This document shows, one piece after another, positions 1 through 8,844 of a stretch of 64,000 bases of DNA. A program made the translations under genes and the position numbers. Position 1 is the first letter of the stretch. The number at the start of each line of letters is the position of its first letter. The notes beneath the pieces are model-generated. The model ran no database searches and was not told the origin of the DNA. It saw only the letters and a list, made by a program, of their open reading frames with translations. This stretch comes from DATLFA01 sp039915945 (GTDB lineage: Bacteria > Actinomycetota > Acidimicrobiia > Acidimicrobiales > WLNW01): assembly GCA_039915945.1 (NCBI GenBank), contig JBDSMH010000099.1:1-64000 (forward strand), in the 5' to 3' direction.

Positions 1-199
1 CCGGCGGAGGCGAGCCGTCGACCTTGGCGAGCAGCGTCTTGAACACGCGGCGGGCGTCGATGCCGAGCGATTCGGCGGCGACGGTTCCGTAGTTGCGGTC
101 GCCCGTCATGTGGGTGAATTCGTGGACAGCGAACTCGACGCCCCGCTGGCGTAGCAGGGCGGTCGCGGGCGTAGCGCCCTTGTGCTTTTGTGCCGCCAC
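1..199 (-). CDS. ybaK: Cys-tRNA(Pro) deacylase YbaK/EbsC family, 5' part only
   Basis: Only the first 66 codons are in the window; the rest lies beyond the left edge. The N-terminus (ATALL, then EFxVHEF, GTVAAESLG, RRVFKTLLA) matches the YbaK/EbsC family, cytosolic enzymes that remove wrongly attached Cys or related amino acids from tRNA, usually tRNA-Pro. I chose the GTG at 199 because a TAGCGT -10 box lies 6 nt upstream, so the message is probably leaderless. It is divergent from the ABC importer operon. The family call rests on the N-terminal third; the substrate is inferred from the family. Confidence 0.72.
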   Translation of the reverse strand, partial: MAAQKHKGATPATALLRQRGVEFAVHEFTHMTGDRNYGTVAAESLGIDARRVFKTLLAKVDGSPPP

Positions 200-205
200 G
201 ACACC

Positions 206-211
206 ACGCTA
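206..211 (-). promoter_or_regulatory. -10 box of a leaderless promoter
   Basis: TAGCGT on the minus strand, 6 nt before the GTG of the ybaK-like gene. Same architecture as many other starts in this window; no clear -35 box. Confidence 0.45.
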
Positions 212-351
212 ACGCCCTCGCCCCGAGCGTTGCCGGGCGCCGTGGGCGCCAGGTAGGCCTTCGGCTTGGCGAATGGGGCCGGGGGTGTGACTAAGCTGGC
301 GGACTCGGAACGACCCGTCGGTGGGGCGTGCCGTTGTCCAGGGGGGGCCTG

Positions 352-2007
352 ATGACCAAGAGGCGAACTGCGCTACTCGGATTTGCCGCTGTCTTTGCAA
401 TCATTGCAGGAGCATGCGGTGACAGCTCTGAGCCGTCGTCCAGTGGAGCGACGTCGACCACGCTCGGCGTCGCGGGCGGCACCGTCGCATCGACACGGCC
501 CATCGTCGACGCCGACACGACCGCGATCATGCGGTACGGCTCGATGCAAGCCAACAGCCTCGACCCCGTATTGCAAAAGACGCCGTGTGAGATCACGCAG
601 ATGCGCCTGCTCTACGACACGCTGTTCTATTACGACTCGGCGGGCAAGCTGCAGCCGATGCTCGCGACCGAGTACAAGCTCGACGACCCACTCAATCTCA
701 CGGTCAAGCTGCGCACAGGGGTCAAGTTCCAAGACGGCACGGCGTTCAACGCCGAGGCCGTGAAGTTCGTCATCGACCGTGCGCTCACTGATGCAACCTC
801 CAACATCAAAGGCACGCTCTACATGCTCGAGACGGTCACCGCCGTAGACGAGACGACGGTGCGGTTCAAGATGAAATCGGCAGCGGGCGGTCCGTTGTTG
901 GCACAACTCGCCGACCGTCCGGGTCTGATGTACTCGCCGACCGCTCTCAAGGCCGCCACGACCCCGGCTGACTTCTTCGCGAAGAACCCGGTGGGCTCGG
1001 GTATGTACAAGATCACCGGTGAATACCGCCCGATCGAATCGATGTCGGTGCGTTCGTGGGACGGCTACTGGGACACCACGACCCCGCGCCTCGGCGGGAT
1101 CGACATGACCGAGATCAAGGTCGACGCCTTGGTCAACGCCATCAAGTCCCCGCAGTTCGACCTCGTGCCGATCGATGCGGCGTCGCAGGTCGCCGGCCTC
1201 AAGGACGCGACTGATGTCGTGGTCAAGATCGATCCGTCGATCCAGCTACGCACCTTCCTCATCAACTCGACGGAAAAGCCCTTCGACGATGTCAAGGTGC
1301 GCCAGGCAATGGCATACGGCATCAATCGCAAGGCCGTCACCGACGTGATGACCGAAGGGCTCGTCGGGCCCAACACCCAGTGGTACCCCAAGGGCTTCGT
1401 CGGCTACGACGCCGCACTCGATGCGCTCTACCCGTACGACGTCGCCAAGGCCAAGCAACTCTTGACCGAAGCCGGTTTCCCCAATGGCTTCACGTTCAAC
1501 GCGGTCATCGGTGACACCTCGACGTCGTACATCCAGCAGAACGAGTTGATCCAAGGTCAGTTGAAGCAGATCGGCGTGACGATGAACATCACATTCGTCC
1601 CGACCGCGCAGACGGTCCCGACCTTCTACCCGACCGATGCGACAAAGAAGAGCGGCGTCGTCGCCGGTGCTTGGGGTGCCAACCTCACGTTCGACCCCGA
1701 CGCCTTCTTCCGTCCGCGCTACCTGGCCGAGGGCAACACCAACGTCGGCCGGGACGAGCTCCCGGGCCTTCGTGACGTGCTGACGCAGGCCGCCGCGGCT
1801 GCCGACGAGGCGACCCGCACGAAGCTCTACGGGCAGGCCGCCAAGCTGACGCTCGACTCATTGCTCGAGGGATTCCCGTTGTTCTCGGTGCCGGCCATTC
1901 AGGCCTACAAGAACTACGTGGGCGGCATCACTGTTGCCGAGACCCGCTGCCCGGCCACGCTGCGGGGCAAGTACATCACCAAGGGCAAGGTGGCGGTCAA
2001 GAAATAG
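352..2007 (+). CDS. ABC transporter substrate-binding lipoprotein, family 5 (peptide/nickel type)
   Basis: This 551-residue protein is the extracellular binding component of an oligopeptide/nickel-type ABC importer. It starts with a lipoprotein signal: basic MTKRR, a hydrophobic stretch, then lipobox AGAC near residue 23, followed by a Ser/Thr linker. The mature part has the SBP_bac_5 pattern (ANSLDP opening, KFQDGTAFNAEAVKF, VRQAMAYGINR). A GTG start 24 nt upstream is possible, but the ATG at 352 follows a G-rich Shine-Dalgarno and gives a proper signal peptide. It is first in a four-gene operon. The ligand (peptide, glutathione, metal chelate or other) cannot be read from sequence. Confidence 0.93.
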   Translation: MTKRRTALLGFAAVFAIIAGACGDSSEPSSSGATSTTLGVAGGTVASTRPIVDADTTAIMRYGSMQANSLDPVLQKTPCEITQMRLLYDTLFYYDSAGKLQPMLATEYKLDDPLNLTVKLRTGVKFQDGTAFNAEAVKFVIDRALTDATSNIKGTLYMLETVTAVDETTVRFKMKSAAGGPLLAQLADRPGLMYSPTALKAATTPADFFAKNPVGSGMYKITGEYRPIESMSVRSWDGYWDTTTPRLGGIDMTEIKVDALVNAIKSPQFDLVPIDAASQVAGLKDATDVVVKIDPSIQLRTFLINSTEKPFDDVKVRQAMAYGINRKAVTDVMTEGLVGPNTQWYPKGFVGYDAALDALYPYDVAKAKQLLTEAGFPNGFTFNAVIGDTSTSYIQQNELIQGQLKQIGVTMNITFVPTAQTVPTFYPTDATKKSGVVAGAWGANLTFDPDAFFRPRYLAEGNTNVGRDELPGLRDVLTQAAAAADEATRTKLYGQAAKLTLDSLLEGFPLFSVPAIQAYKNYVGGITVAETRCPATLRGKYITKGKVAVKK

Positions 2008-2037
2008 AGCATTCGGCCACCGAGACGAAAGTTTGCG

Positions 2038-2982
2038 ATGGGTCAACTGATTCTGCGTCGATTCCTACAGGCGATCCCGCTGATCTTCCTCGTCTCGGTG
2101 GCCGCGTTCTCACTGACGTGGTTGCTGCCCGGCGATCCGGCCTACGCCATCGCCGGCATCGAAGCCACCCCCGAAGAGGCGGCGGCGGTCCGGACGAAGT
2201 TGAACCTGGATGATCCGGCCTACGAGCGCTACGGGCGATGGCTGGGCAATGCGGTGCAGGGCGATTTCGGCAAGTCGGTGCTCACCGATAGACCTGTCGC
2301 GGCCGAGCTCAAGCGACGCCTGCCCATCACGGCGTCGCTCGCCATCGGCGCGTTCATCATGGCCGTGCTCATCGGCACGTTGATCGGCGTCATTCAGGGT
2401 GCGTTTGCGGGCCGAATACCCGACAAGGTGTTGCTCTTCTTCGTATCGCTCGGCTTGTCGACGCCGCAGTTCTGGATCGCGACACTGCTCATCACCTACT
2501 TCGGCGTGAAATGGAAACTCTTCCCGGTGCTCGGCTACGTGTCGTTCGCGGACTCGCCGGCGCGGTGGTTCGAGTACGCGTTCTTGCCGATGTTGACGCT
2601 GGCCATCTTCACGTGGTCCGAGGTGGCGCGACAGCTGCGCACCGGTCTGGTTGGTGTGCTCGACCAGGACTATGTACGCGCGGCGCGCGCCCGAGGAATA
2701 TCTAACACGCGCATCATCGGCCGGCACGCGTTGAAGAACGCCGCCTTGCCGACGATCACCATCATCGGCGTGCGCCTCGGCTTTCTCCTCGCCGGCTCGG
2801 TCATCGTCGAGAGCATCTTCGGTATCCACGGACTCGGTGACTACGCGCTCACCGCCATTCAGGGCCGCGATGTCCCTATCATTCAAGCTGTCGTCGTCAT
2901 CTCTGCGGCCGTCGTGCTGACCGTGGGCGTCCTCGTCGACATCGCGTACGCCTTCCTCAACCCGAAGGTGAGAGTGCGGTGA
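2038..2982 (+). CDS. ABC transporter permease, DppB/OppB type
   Basis: Membrane subunit of 314 residues with the DppB/OppB layout: one N-terminal helix, a periplasmic region containing the conserved LPGDPAYA segment, then five more membrane helices. The EAA loop that contacts the ATPase is present around residue 215 (ARARGISNTRIIGRHALKNA). It lies 30 nt after the binding protein and overlaps the second permease by 4 nt, so the genes are co-transcribed and probably translationally coupled. Length is typical for the family. Confidence 0.94.
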   Translation: MGQLILRRFLQAIPLIFLVSVAAFSLTWLLPGDPAYAIAGIEATPEEAAAVRTKLNLDDPAYERYGRWLGNAVQGDFGKSVLTDRPVAAELKRRLPITASLAIGAFIMAVLIGTLIGVIQGAFAGRIPDKVLLFFVSLGLSTPQFWIATLLITYFGVKWKLFPVLGYVSFADSPARWFEYAFLPMLTLAIFTWSEVARQLRTGLVGVLDQDYVRAARARGISNTRIIGRHALKNAALPTITIIGVRLGFLLAGSVIVESIFGIHGLGDYALTAIQGRDVPIIQAVVVISAAVVLTVGVLVDIAYAFLNPKVRVR

Positions 2983-3896
2983 CCTCGCTCGTTCCTCGCC
3001 TCGACTCACTCACCACACTGCCGACACTGCCCAAAGCGGCGCAGCTGCACGGGTGGCGGCGCACGTGGTACCGCTTCCGGCAACGCAAGTCGGCGGTAGT
3101 CGCACTGGCCTTCGTTCTCCTGATGGTGTTGATCGGCATCCTCGCTCCGTTGCTCGCCCCTCATGATCCCTCCGACCAGTTGTTTCTCCAAGAACGATTC
3201 GCCGGTTTCAGCGGTGACCACTTGCTCGGCACCGACCATCTGGGTCGTGACGTGCTGTCGCGCATGATGTTCGGCCTGCGCACGTCGCTGCTGGCGTGCC
3301 TGCTGGCGGTCGTGATCGCGGTGACCGCCGGTTTCATCCTCGGTGTGCTCAGTGGGTACATCGGCGGTGTGGTCGACTCGCTCTTGATGCGACTGGTCGA
3401 CGGGATCCTTTCGATACCTGGTCTGCTGATGGTCATGGCGATCGTCGGCATCCTCGGGCCCGGGTTGCGCAACGCGATGATCGGCTTGTCGGTTGTCTTC
3501 ACACCGGTGTTCGCCCGCCTCGTGCGGGGCCAGGTGTTGTCGACCAAAGAGGACGTCTATGTCGAAGCGGCGCGTGTCATGGGCGCGAAGGATTCGCGAA
3601 TCGTCTTACGCCACATCGTGCCCAACTCGATCGCTCCGATCATCGTCCAGGCACTGATGACGATGGGTCTCGCGCTGTTGGTCGAGGGCACGCTCTCGTA
3701 CCTCGGTCTGTCGGTCAAGCCACCGAAAACCAGCCTCGGCAGTCTTTTGCAGAATGGGTTTGCGTTCAAAGAGCGCAGCCAGCGCATGATTCTGCTGCCC
3801 GGCATCACCATCACGCTGCTGTCGTGGGCCTTCAACGTGATCGCCGACGGTCTGCGCGACGCGATCGGGCGTCAAGAGATCGGGGGCGGCGCGTGA
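2979..3896 (+). CDS. ABC transporter permease, DppC/OppC type
   Basis: The second permease of the importer, 305 residues. It has a longer cytoplasmic N-terminus (ending RFRQRKS), a first helix, the HDPSDQ periplasmic motif and the LLGTDHLGRDVLSRM signature of the DppC family, followed by the EAA loop (EAARVMGAKDSRIVLRHIVP). The GTG start overlaps the end of the first permease gene, and its stop overlaps the start of the ATPase gene in a GTGA arrangement. Function follows from the family and the operon. Confidence 0.94.
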   Translation: MTSLVPRLDSLTTLPTLPKAAQLHGWRRTWYRFRQRKSAVVALAFVLLMVLIGILAPLLAPHDPSDQLFLQERFAGFSGDHLLGTDHLGRDVLSRMMFGLRTSLLACLLAVVIAVTAGFILGVLSGYIGGVVDSLLMRLVDGILSIPGLLMVMAIVGILGPGLRNAMIGLSVVFTPVFARLVRGQVLSTKEDVYVEAARVMGAKDSRIVLRHIVPNSIAPIIVQALMTMGLALLVEGTLSYLGLSVKPPKTSLGSLLQNGFAFKERSQRMILLPGITITLLSWAFNVIADGLRDAIGRQEIGGGA

Positions 3897-5929
3897 CCTT
3901 GCTCGAGGTCGACGGTCTCGGCGTCGAGGTCAAGCGCTACGGCAAGTGGGTGCGGGTCGTCGATGACGTCTCGTTCTCCATAGCCGAGGGTGAAACCCTG
4001 GGCCTGGTCGGTGAAAGCGGCTCGGGCAAGAGCCTCACCGCGAGCGCAGTGATGAACTTGCTGCCGCATTCGGTACGCCGCTGCGAGGGAACCGTGGCAT
4101 TCGAAGGGCGCGTCATATCGTCCTTGTCGCAGCCCGATTTCCGTCAGCTGCGCGGGCCGAAAATGGCCATGGTCTTCCAGGATCCGCAGAACTCGCTCAA
4201 CCCGGCCTACACCGTAGGCAACCAGCTGGTCGAAGCCATCCGCACGCACCACGACATGAACAAGCGCGAAGCAACCGACCGTGCCGTCGAGTTGCTCGAG
4301 CGCGTCGGCATCAAGCACGCGCGCGACCGCCTGGGCGACTATCCCCATCAATTCTCGGGCGGCATGGCGCAGCGGGTGATGATCGCGCTGGCGATCTCGT
4401 CACAACCGCGATTGCTCATCGCCGACGAGCCGACGACCGCACTCGACGTGACCGTGCAGGCACAAATCCTGCGACTGATGCACTCGCTGCGCGACGAGTT
4501 CGGCATGTCGTTGCTGCTGATCTCGCACGATCTGTCGGTCATTGCAGAAATGTGTGACCGCGTCGCAGTGATGTACGCGGGCCAGCTCGTCGAGACCGGC
4601 GACACGCGCAAGGTGTTCGTCATCCCTACGCATCCGTATACCGAGGCGTTGCTCGGATCGCACCCCGGCCCGCACACCAAGGGCGGCGTACTGATCGCGA
4701 TTCCGGGCACGGTGCCTGATCCGAGTGCGATGCCGACCGGCTGCCGGTTTCATACCCGCTGCCAGTACGCGATCGAGGCATGCATCGATGCGCCACCACC
4801 ACTCATCGATCGTGGCGGCACGCAGGTGCGCTGCATCCGAGTCGGCGAGATCGTTCTCCAAGGCGCTCGTGCGACCACAGCGCCCGCACCGGCTGCGCCC
4901 GTCGCATCTGTCCACCGAGATCCGTTGCTCGTCGTGAGCGACCTCACCAAGGACTATGCGGTCGGCGGTGGCGTGTTCGGCCGGGCCAAGCGCACGATCC
5001 GCGCCGTCGACGAAGTCAACATCGACGTGTTGCCGGGCGAGTCCGTCGGGCTCGTGGGCGAGAGCGGCGCCGGCAAGACGACCGTGGGCCGGCTCGTGCT
5101 CGGATTGGTCACGCCCTCGTCGGGGACGGTGCGCTTCGAGGGCGTCGACAGTGCGACGCTGAGCAAGAGTGCGTTGCGGGCGCAGCGCCGCGACATCCAG
5201 GTGATCTACCAGAACCCCTATGCATCACTCGACCCGCAGATGACGGTGGGCGACTCCGTTGCCGAGCCGCTCGACATCCACATGAAGCTGTCGGTCGACG
5301 AGCGTCGTGAACGCATCGTCGAGTTGTTGGGACAAGTCGGGCTCGACCAGACGTATCGCTACCGCTATCCCCATCAGCTCTCTGGCGGCCAACGCCAACG
5401 CGTCGCGATCGCGCGAGCGCTGGCGCTCAAGCCGAAGCTCATCGTGTGTGACGAGCCGATCAGTTCGCTCGACGTCTCCACGCAGGCGCAGGTGATCAAT
5501 CTGCTGAACGACCTCAAGCGCGACACCGGCATCGCGTACCTCTTCGTCGGTCACGACCTCGAGGTGGTGCATCACATAAGCGATCGGGTCGCCGTCATGT
5601 ACCTCGGGCGCGTCGTCGAGTGGGGCCCGAGCGAAGAGGTGTACGCCAACCCGCGGCATCCCTATACCCGCATGTTGCTCGGCTCCGTGCTCTCGATGGA
5701 TCCCACCAACCGCCGCCTGATGACGATGCCCGACGACAGCGGCACGCAGCAAGCGCCGCCGGTGGGTGGCTGTCCGTTCGCGCCACGCTGTCCCGATGTC
5801 ATCGATGCCTGTCTCACCACCGACCCTCCGCCGGTTTCGGTTCGCGGCGTGAGCGTGCGGTGTATTCGAGTTGTCCCCGAAATGGCCGGCACCGCCAGCA
5901 CCAGCAGCGGCGGCGCCGCAACTGAGTAG
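3893..5929 (+). CDS. Fused dipeptide-type ABC transporter ATPase (DppD-DppF in one chain)
   Basis: One 678-residue polypeptide carries both nucleotide-binding domains of the importer. Domain 1 has Walker A ESGSGKS near residue 44, signature FSGGMAQR near 154 and Walker B IADEPTT near 175. Domain 2 has ESGAGKT near 390, signature LSGGQRQR near 497 and Walker B VCDEPIS near 517. Each domain ends with an oligo_HPY-type Cys-containing tail (CRFHTRC and CPFAPRC). The GTG start overlaps the permease stop. The open frame extends upstream inside the permease gene, but that part has no homology. Fusion of DppD and DppF is known in actinobacteria. A short GCGGC/GCCGC hairpin (5931-5943) follows the stop. 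Confidence 0.93.
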   Translation: MTLLEVDGLGVEVKRYGKWVRVVDDVSFSIAEGETLGLVGESGSGKSLTASAVMNLLPHSVRRCEGTVAFEGRVISSLSQPDFRQLRGPKMAMVFQDPQNSLNPAYTVGNQLVEAIRTHHDMNKREATDRAVELLERVGIKHARDRLGDYPHQFSGGMAQRVMIALAISSQPRLLIADEPTTALDVTVQAQILRLMHSLRDEFGMSLLLISHDLSVIAEMCDRVAVMYAGQLVETGDTRKVFVIPTHPYTEALLGSHPGPHTKGGVLIAIPGTVPDPSAMPTGCRFHTRCQYAIEACIDAPPPLIDRGGTQVRCIRVGEIVLQGARATTAPAPAAPVASVHRDPLLVVSDLTKDYAVGGGVFGRAKRTIRAVDEVNIDVLPGESVGLVGESGAGKTTVGRLVLGLVTPSSGTVRFEGVDSATLSKSALRAQRRDIQVIYQNPYASLDPQMTVGDSVAEPLDIHMKLSVDERRERIVELLGQVGLDQTYRYRYPHQLSGGQRQRVAIARALALKPKLIVCDEPISSLDVSTQAQVINLLNDLKRDTGIAYLFVGHDLEVVHHISDRVAVMYLGRVVEWGPSEEVYANPRHPYTRMLLGSVLSMDPTNRRLMTMPDDSGTQQAPPVGGCPFAPRCPDVIDACLTTDPPPVSVRGVSVRCIRVVPEMAGTASTSSGGAATE

Positions 5930-5971
5930 TGCGGCTCCGCCGCAACGGCGCGCGATCCTCGGCCGCCCCTC

Positions 5972-6033
5972 CGTTCTCGCTGCACAATTGACAAGAAACC
6001 CCAGGTCAGTTCGCGCATAGTGCAGCGAGAACG
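5972..6033. repeat. Long palindrome, copy 1 of the convergent-junction family
   Basis: A perfect 14-bp inverted repeat (left arm CGTTCTCGCTGCAC at 5972-5985, right arm 6020-6033) encloses an inner 7-bp arm pair (5986-5992 with 6005-6011, one wobble). It lies between the convergent ends of the ABC ATPase and the hydrolase. The outer arm begins CGTTCT, like the copies near 27.5, 37.9 and 46.5 kb. There is no T-tract. It could be a bidirectional terminator or a REP-like element. Confidence 0.7.
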
Positions 6034-6077
6034 CGATAACCGGCTCACGCGAGCCCCGTGCTCCTGCGCGCGAGCGG

Positions 6078-7007
6078 TTACGCGAGGTCGGCCAAGAAGG
6101 GCGTGATCGCCTCGAGGAAGCCCGGTGTATTGCCCGAGTGCACGTTGTGGCCGCACTTGGGCACGGTCACGAGGCGTCCGTGGGGGAGCGCGTCGACGAA
6201 GCGAACGGCCGCTTCGGGTTCGAGGATGTTGGACTCCGCGCCGCGCAGCACGAGGACGGGACACGTCAGCGTGCGGACGTGGTCGAGCGTCAACTCAGAG
6301 TTGCGCACCGGGATGCGACGGTGATCGACCTTGCTGATGTACTTGCCGTCGGCGCGCCGCAACATGTTGTACTTCACGGTGCGCTCGATGTGTGCACGCG
6401 TGCGGAACGGGTCGTACTTCTGCACGTTGTCGAGGAAGATCTCGAGGTCGTCGAACTCGACGTTGTGGACCACGAAATGCTGGATTGTCTTGGATCCTTC
6501 GACTGAGATCTCGGGGCCGACGTCGACGATGACGAGTGCACTCGCCAGGCCAGGGTGCTGCGTCGCCATCGTGAGCGAGATACGCCCGCCCATGGAATGA
6601 CCGAACACGATCGGTTCGCGGAGTTGTTGATCGGCGATGAAGGCAACCGCGTCGTCGACCATCGCATCGATCGAGTAGTCCTGCTCGCGGTTCCACTCGG
6701 AATCGCCGTGACCGCGCTGGTCGAGCGCGAACACGTGGTAGCGATCGGACAGGTGCAGGCTGACGAGGTCCCACGAGTGTGACGATTGGTTGCCGCCGTG
6801 CAGCAGCAAGATCTGCGGCCGGCCTGGCTCGCCCCACTCGGAGAAATGAAACCGCTGGCTGCGCACGACTGTGTGGCGCGAGACGTACCGCACATCGGGC
6901 GAGTGCGGGATGCCGAGGTCGCCCGCGCTCGCGAGCAGGCTGGCGAACTCGGGCGAGCGCGTCATGTCGCGCGGGGACAGATCTTGGGCGAACTCGTTGA
7001 GATACAT
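6078..7007 (-). CDS. Alpha/beta hydrolase
   Basis: A 309-residue alpha/beta-hydrolase fold protein. The oxyanion-hole HGG is near residue 71, the DQRGHGDS turn near 97, the nucleophile elbow GHSMGG has Ser near 138, and a C-terminal CGHNVHSG supplies the catalytic His. At the usual acid position the loop reads RGAESNI, so a Glu may replace Asp. It starts 4 nt after the stop of the luciferase-like gene and is probably its downstream operon partner. Esterase, lactonase or C-C hydrolase activity are all possible; the substrate is unknown. Confidence 0.85.
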   Translation of the reverse strand: MYLNEFAQDLSPRDMTRSPEFASLLASAGDLGIPHSPDVRYVSRHTVVRSQRFHFSEWGEPGRPQILLLHGGNQSSHSWDLVSLHLSDRYHVFALDQRGHGDSEWNREQDYSIDAMVDDAVAFIADQQLREPIVFGHSMGGRISLTMATQHPGLASALVIVDVGPEISVEGSKTIQHFVVHNVEFDDLEIFLDNVQKYDPFRTRAHIERTVKYNMLRRADGKYISKVDHRRIPVRNSELTLDHVRTLTCPVLVLRGAESNILEPEAAVRFVDALPHGRLVTVPKCGHNVHSGNTPGFLEAITPFLADLA

Positions 7008-7011
7008 CGAC

Positions 7012-8154
7012 CTACAGAGCCTTGAAGTGGGGGATGACCTTTTCGCCCCAGATGCGGATGGTATTCATTTGCTGATCTTGCGTGAGAGTTCCCATTTGGA
7101 TGAGACACATCACGTTGTCGACGCCGGCTTTGGCGAGACGGTTGACATAGCCGATGGCCGTGTCGGCATCGCCGAATGCATGGTCGACGTTATAGAGCAA
7201 CGACGCCGCAGTCGCGGGCGCGTCACCGCGCGCGATGGCTGCGTGGGCCGCTTCGAGGTGCTCTTTCATGAAGGCGACGTTGTCGACCTTGTCGGTGTCC
7301 CGCGCCGGCGCGACACCATTGGGTGCGGCCCAATGAGTGATCGCTTCGGCGAAGAAACGCAACGCCCTCGCGCCGATGCGCAACGCTTCTTCGCGATCGT
7401 CGTCGAGAAGGAACGTAGGGCAGAGGGCCACGAACTCATCATTGAGCTGGCCGGGCGATACGCACTGATCGGGGTCACGCGTGGCGCGCTCTTCGTCGAA
7501 CATACGGCGCATCTCGCCGATCGCTTCGGGGCCACCGAAGCCGAGCACCATCGGGCCGACGCCGTACTGTGCGGCGCGCTTGACCGTCTCGGGATTGGTA
7601 CACGCGAGGAACAGCGGTGGATGCGGCATCTGCACCGGCCGCGGTACGACGGTGTGCGGGGGCCGGCCCGGCGGTGGGTGGATCTTGAGCAGCTCGGAGT
7701 CCCACTCGATGGTTTCTTCGCGCCAACAGTGACCGATGAATCGAAGCGTCTCCTTCAGTTGTGCCGCAGTCAACTCGGGATCGACGCCGCAGAGCGCCAT
7801 CTCTTGCGCGGTGCCACCGCGAGCCGCGCCGAGGTTGAGCCGGCCATCAGAGATCACGTCGAGCATCGCGGCACGCTCGGCGACGCGCGCAGGGTGGTTG
7901 TAGCCGAACGGCATGCACACCGCAGCGTGGCCGATGCGGATTCGAGACGTACGCGCCGCGACCGCGGTGAGGAAGATCTCGGGGGCACTCATGTGCGAAT
8001 ACTCGACGAGCGAATGATGCTCGACCGCCCAGATTCCGTCGAAGCCCATCTCTTCCGCGTAGATCGCTTGATCGACACAGTTTCGGATCGCCTGTCGTTC
8101 TACGTCAGGTGTTCCGAACTCGACCTGGGCTTCGAAAATCATCGAAAACTTCAC
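7012..8154 (-). CDS. LLM-class flavin/F420-dependent oxidoreductase
   Basis: A 380-residue bacterial-luciferase-like TIM barrel. It shows the family pattern: VKFSMIFEAQ start, GFDGIWAVEHH near residue 45, RIRIGHAAVCMPF, then DVISDGRLNLGAARG. The GTG at 8154 follows a GGGGG Shine-Dalgarno; the open frame extends 10 codons further, but that part is poorly placed. These enzymes use FMNH2 or F420H2 for monooxygenation or hydride transfer, and sequence alone does not decide which. It is first in a two-gene operon with the alpha/beta hydrolase, which suggests oxidation followed by hydrolysis of one substrate. Confidence 0.88.
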   Translation of the reverse strand: MKFSMIFEAQVEFGTPDVERQAIRNCVDQAIYAEEMGFDGIWAVEHHSLVEYSHMSAPEIFLTAVAARTSRIRIGHAAVCMPFGYNHPARVAERAAMLDVISDGRLNLGAARGGTAQEMALCGVDPELTAAQLKETLRFIGHCWREETIEWDSELLKIHPPPGRPPHTVVPRPVQMPHPPLFLACTNPETVKRAAQYGVGPMVLGFGGPEAIGEMRRMFDEERATRDPDQCVSPGQLNDEFVALCPTFLLDDDREEALRIGARALRFFAEAITHWAAPNGVAPARDTDKVDNVAFMKEHLEAAHAAIARGDAPATAASLLYNVDHAFGDADTAIGYVNRLAKAGVDNVMCLIQMGTLTQDQQMNTIRIWGEKVIPHFKAL

Positions 8155-8272
8155 GGGGACCCCCTCGATGCACCATCGTCGCATACCGTCATCGCACGTG
8201 ACGGCGAAGTGACGGTACGCTCACCAGGGTTCACTGCGACACGCCGACCGCGCGAGGAAGGGGCACGCGATC

Positions 8273-8719
8273 TTGAGTGCTCTCAAAGGTTCGCTCCGCC
8301 AGCTGCTCGGGCAGATGGAACAGCTCGAGCGGGCGGCCGACCGCGGTGGCGCGTGGTTCTCGGCGTTGCAGATCGCGGAAAAATTTCCCGGCCCGGGTAT
8401 CGACGCGCAGACCGTCGCCAAGGAGCTGGCCATCCTGCTGCAGCTCGGTCACGTACGGGCGCCGTCGCAGGGCCTCGGCGTGCAGTCGGTGAGCGCGTCG
8501 ACCAACTTCGGGTTGACCGAGTCAGGCCGCCAGCTGGTGCAGCCGACACGGCTCACGGCGATGCGCATGGACAACGCCGAGCTCGAACAGCGGTTCCGCT
8601 CGGCGGAGCAACAGTTGCTCACCGCGGGACCAGGCGCGTTCGATGAGATCAACACCCTCAACGCCTACCTGGTCGAGTGGTATGCCCGAGGAAATCGCTG
8701 GGACTGGCCGTTCTTCTAG
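8273..8719 (+). CDS. Hypothetical protein, possible winged-helix fold
   Basis: A 148-residue soluble protein starting at TTG, 8 nt after GAGGAAGGGG. I do not recognise the family. The N-terminal half (SALKGSLRQLLGQMEQLERAADRG, split here by family reading, then an AEKF...QTVAKELAILLQLGHV helix pair) looks like a helix-turn-helix followed by a wing. The C-terminal half is mostly helical and charged, ending WDWPFF. It stands alone upstream of carD in the same direction, so a regulatory role is possible but unproven. No catalytic motif is visible. Confidence 0.6.
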   Translation: MSALKGSLRQLLGQMEQLERAADRGGAWFSALQIAEKFPGPGIDAQTVAKELAILLQLGHVRAPSQGLGVQSVSASTNFGLTESGRQLVQPTRLTAMRMDNAELEQRFRSAEQQLLTAGPGAFDEINTLNAYLVEWYARGNRWDWPFF

Positions 8720-8720
8720 A

Positions 8721-8744
8721 GCCCGAGCGGCTCCTCTGAGCGGG
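8721..8744. repeat. GAGCGG repeat, copy A (divergent copy)
   Basis: GCCCGAGCGG followed by CTCCTCTGAGCGGG, starting 1 nt after the stop of the preceding gene. It matches the repeat family better preserved at 20.6, 32.5 and 53.0 kb. Confidence 0.5.
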
Positions 8745-8844
8745 TTCGAGGCCCCTTCCCACACCATTCTTGCGGGCCGAAGGTGGCGCTCGGCCGCTGG
8801 TCGGGCACACTGGACCGACATCTAGAGAGCTCGAGGTTTTGGCG

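Noticed and set aside
3296..3892. Upstream extension of the ABC ATPase frame
   Set aside because: It lies inside the permease gene in another frame, is Arg-rich and has no family similarity; the GTG at 3893 fits the operon.
6871..8646. 591-codon plus-strand frame opposite the LLM and hydrolase genes
   Set aside because: It is antisense to two well-supported genes and has the Arg/Asp/His-rich composition of a GC-rich shadow frame.
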